Source: a virus
Virus record (IMG/VR): IMGVR_UViG_3300017783_004180
Coordinates: 1 to 46,601 of that record
DNA: 46,601 nucleotides
Reading direction: 5' to 3' (one strand)
A program made the translations under genes and the position numbers. The notes beneath the pieces are model-generated. The model was given only the letters and a program-made list of their open reading frames with translations. It searched no databases and had not been told where the DNA came from. Shown in pieces: positions 44,971 to 46,601 of this stretch. Every line of letters starts with the position of its first letter. The first letter of the stretch is position 1.

Positions 44971-46086
44971 TTAAGATCCGAAAGTAAGTGTAGCTACACC
45001 ATTAGAGACTTGCTCTGGTGCACCATTAGCACTGTTCACTTTTACTCTGTACTTCTTACCATTGTGAGTAGTATCAGTCACACCAGATACTGCTAATGTA
45101 GCAGTAGCGAAGTCTGCGTAGATTCCACCATCAGTACCAGCAGCGATGTCAACCCAACGAGTTCCAGTAGCTGTTTGTCTTTGCCACTTGTAGTTGAGTG
45201 CACCAATCGTACCTACGACTGATCCAGTAGTTAGAGTAATTGTTGCATTTCCACTTGATGTAGTCATTGCAGCAGGTTGTACTGTTATAGCGAATGAGTT
45301 AGCAGCATCAGATACAGAAGCATCATCAGCAGCATCGTCACCTGCTTGAGCAGCAGTACGAGCCATAGCAACTATACATTCAGCTTGGTATCTTGTATTA
45401 CCATCTGAGTCTTGTTTGCCAGATTTAATTGTCCACCAACCAGCACCAGTAATACCTCTTGCTTTGTTTTGAGCAAGTTGTGCTTCGTCAGTATCAACGA
45501 ACATAATGTCCGCAGCAGCATATTTGTTTCCTGCTTTTACGACACTTGCGACAGCTTGTACACCAGCGAAAGTTTGTGCGTTATTACCTGTACCAGAAAT
45601 TGCGATTGCAGTTCCAGCTTCGGCATTAGTTTTGTTAGTAGCAACTTTAATATTAGTTGCGTCAACTTTAATTACGAAGTAAGTTGTACCACCAGTTAAT
45701 CCAGTGATATCAGTACCACCACCATTAGCATATATAACAGCATCACCTGTATTTAAGTTATGCGTTCCAGTTGTGATTGTATCAGATGCAGTAGTGACAG
45801 CAGAAGTAGCAACAGTATTAGATGTTGGTGCAGCAATTGTCACACCAGCAGCATCACCTGCTACATATCCGTCTCCTGGATCTGTAATTGTAATTGAAGC
45901 AAGAGTAGAACCAGATAATACTCCAGTTCCAGTTGCTTGAGTGCCAGATGCTGGGGCAGCAATTGCGACTGAAGGAGCGGAACCATATCCACTTCCTAAA
46001 GTAGTCACATTTAATTTTTTAATTTGCCCAACTTCTAGCCAGTTTGGTCGATTCACATGCGAATCAGAGTCTCCCCACATTGCCAT
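44971..46086 (-). CDS. Probable virion structural protein with Ig-like domain (371 aa)
   Basis: The protein is Gly/Ala/Thr-rich and beta-rich. Repeated motifs (VTTLGSGYGSAPSVAI and ITITDPGDGYVAGDA) suggest two copies of a small beta domain near the N-terminus. The C-terminal 100 residues (FAITVQPAAMTTSSGNATI then YKWQRQT and YRVKVNSANGAPEQVSN) read as an Ig-like fold common on phage surfaces. No enzyme motif. It may decorate the capsid or tail, aiding surface attachment. Start at ATG 46086 with an AGGAG site. Confidence 0.72.
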   Translation of the reverse strand: MAMWGDSDSHVNRPNWLEVGQIKKLNVTTLGSGYGSAPSVAIAAPASGTQATGTGVLSGSTLASITITDPGDGYVAGDAAGVTIAAPTSNTVATSAVTTASDTITTGTHNLNTGDAVIYANGGGTDITGLTGGTTYFVIKVDATNIKVATNKTNAEAGTAIAISGTGNNAQTFAGVQAVASVVKAGNKYAAADIMFVDTDEAQLAQNKARGITGAGWWTIKSGKQDSDGNTRYQAECIVAMARTAAQAGDDAADDASVSDAANSFAITVQPAAMTTSSGNATITLTTGSVVGTIGALNYKWQRQTATGTRWVDIAAGTDGGIYADFATATLAVSGVTDTTHNGKKYRVKVNSANGAPEQVSNGVATLTFGS

Positions 46087-46087
46087 A

Positions 46088-46601
46088 TTAGTCTCCTATT
46101 TTAGATTGAAATTGTTTATATGATAAGGGCATCCCTTTGACTGGCTCAACTTTTGGCTCGTTGACGGACTCTAAGTCTCCATCTTCCACCAACTTAATGT
46201 AGTCATGGGCAGAGTCGGTAAGATCTGAAACGATCTCTTCAACTTCTGATATAGTTAGACCATTAAAGGTCTCAAAACTTTCTGCTGCTTTTTTCAAAGC
46301 ATACTTAACTTTTCCATTAGATGCTAATCCTTTTTTCATTTTATTAATTGCATTTGTAGCACCAGTGTAGTTATGTCCAGCCATCTTCTTAGCGATGTCG
46401 ACAGCTTTAGCGATTTCTGCATCGGAGAATTCTCCTTCATCAATCATTTCGTCTTTATCTTTTTTCTTTTGTGCGTTTACTGATTTTTTAGATTTCGGTT
46501 TCATATACTTAGAATGGTCTTCTGTAGTATAAATTTTTAAATCCTCAGTTGGTACTTCTTTTTCAACACCATGTTCGAATTCTACATCATACCAAGAAAC
46601 A
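46088..46601 (-). CDS. Conserved structural-type protein, 5' end beyond the window
   Basis: The frame is open from base 46601 to the stop at 46088, with 170 residues visible. An ATG at 46504 exists, but the upstream codons (WYDVEFEHGVEKEVPTEDL) look like coding sequence, so the true start lies outside. A Lys-rich segment (KPKSKKSVNAQKKKDKDE) is followed by a helical domain (IAKAVDIAKKMAG) and a C-terminus LSYKQFQSKIGD. I recall similar proteins in T4-like marine phages near structural genes, function unknown. Confidence 0.65.
   Translation of the reverse strand, partial: VSWYDVEFEHGVEKEVPTEDLKIYTTEDHSKYMKPKSKKSVNAQKKKDKDEMIDEGEFSDAEIAKAVDIAKKMAGHNYTGATNAINKMKKGLASNGKVKYALKKAAESFETFNGLTISEVEEIVSDLTDSAHDYIKLVEDGDLESVNEPKVEPVKGMPLSYKQFQSKIGD

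Overview
The window looks like about a third of the genome of a T4-like marine myovirus. It is very AT-rich and tightly packed. Every supported gene lies on the minus strand, so transcription runs from high to low coordinates. Many junctions are ATGA or TAATG overlaps. T4-type markers are an RNase H/5' exonuclease (rnh), a gp61-like primase, PhoH, class I ribonucleotide reductase NrdA/NrdB, a T4-type lysozyme, a GIY-YIG SegE-like endonuclease and late-promoter boxes (TATAAATA / CTAAATA). The base composition, ThyX and the marine-type accessory genes suggest a pelagimyophage infecting SAR11-like bacteria. That host is inferred and not shown by the sequence. No tRNA, CRISPR or IS element was found, and no stretch over 300 bases lacks a gene.

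Layout from the right edge, in transcription order: (1) 46601-41808, structural-looking proteins, conserved T4-like genes of unknown role and an Rz-like protein with an Rz1-like lipoprotein embedded in another frame. (2) 41766-31146, primase, a MaoC-type dehydratase, then an extended nrd block (nrdA, FkbM methyltransferase, several 2-oxoglutarate/Fe(II)-type oxygenases, a lipoprotein, glutaredoxin, nrdB, zinc ribbon) ending in the GIY-YIG protein. (3) 31142-22716, small membrane proteins followed by a curli-like export cluster: CsgF, CsgG, a curlin-repeat protein, a FecR-domain protein, a second curlin-repeat protein, IscU and a CHASE2-linked class III nucleotide cyclase. (4) 22719-18918, an oxygenase-like protein, a structured non-coding segment, an HTH protein and RNase H. 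(5) 18921-12499, a lipid block: enoyl-ACP reductase FabI, holo-ACP synthase AcpS, fatty-acid desaturase, two oxygenase-like proteins and a ketoacyl synthase. A structured 5' leader with a predicted pseudoknot sits inside it. (6) 12506-7813, nucleotide and energy genes: MazG-like hydrolase, HAD nucleotidase, SpoT-like HD hydrolase, c-type cytochrome, ThyX and an alternative oxidase. (7) 7804-1, a ferritin-like diiron protein, PhoH, lysozyme, RecB-like nuclease, peroxiredoxin, a secreted glucosaminidase and small early-type genes.

Three themes join the blocks. First, a partial type II fatty-acid pathway (condensation, dehydration, enoyl reduction, carrier activation, desaturation) is spread over two loci; no ketoreductase or acyl carrier protein is visible here. 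Second, iron and oxygen enzymes are unusually many: four diiron proteins, about six 2OG/Fe(II)-like or related oxygenases, a cytochrome c and an Fe-S scaffold. Third, the cell envelope and signalling are targeted through curli-like secretion, a nucleotide cyclase, a (p)ppGpp-hydrolase-like protein and two muralytic enzymes.

Two promoter classes can be read. One is sigma70-like (TTGACt/TTTACt, 17-base spacer, TANAAT); the other is T4-late-like. For several of both classes the predicted transcription start falls on the first base of the start codon, which suggests widespread leaderless mRNAs.
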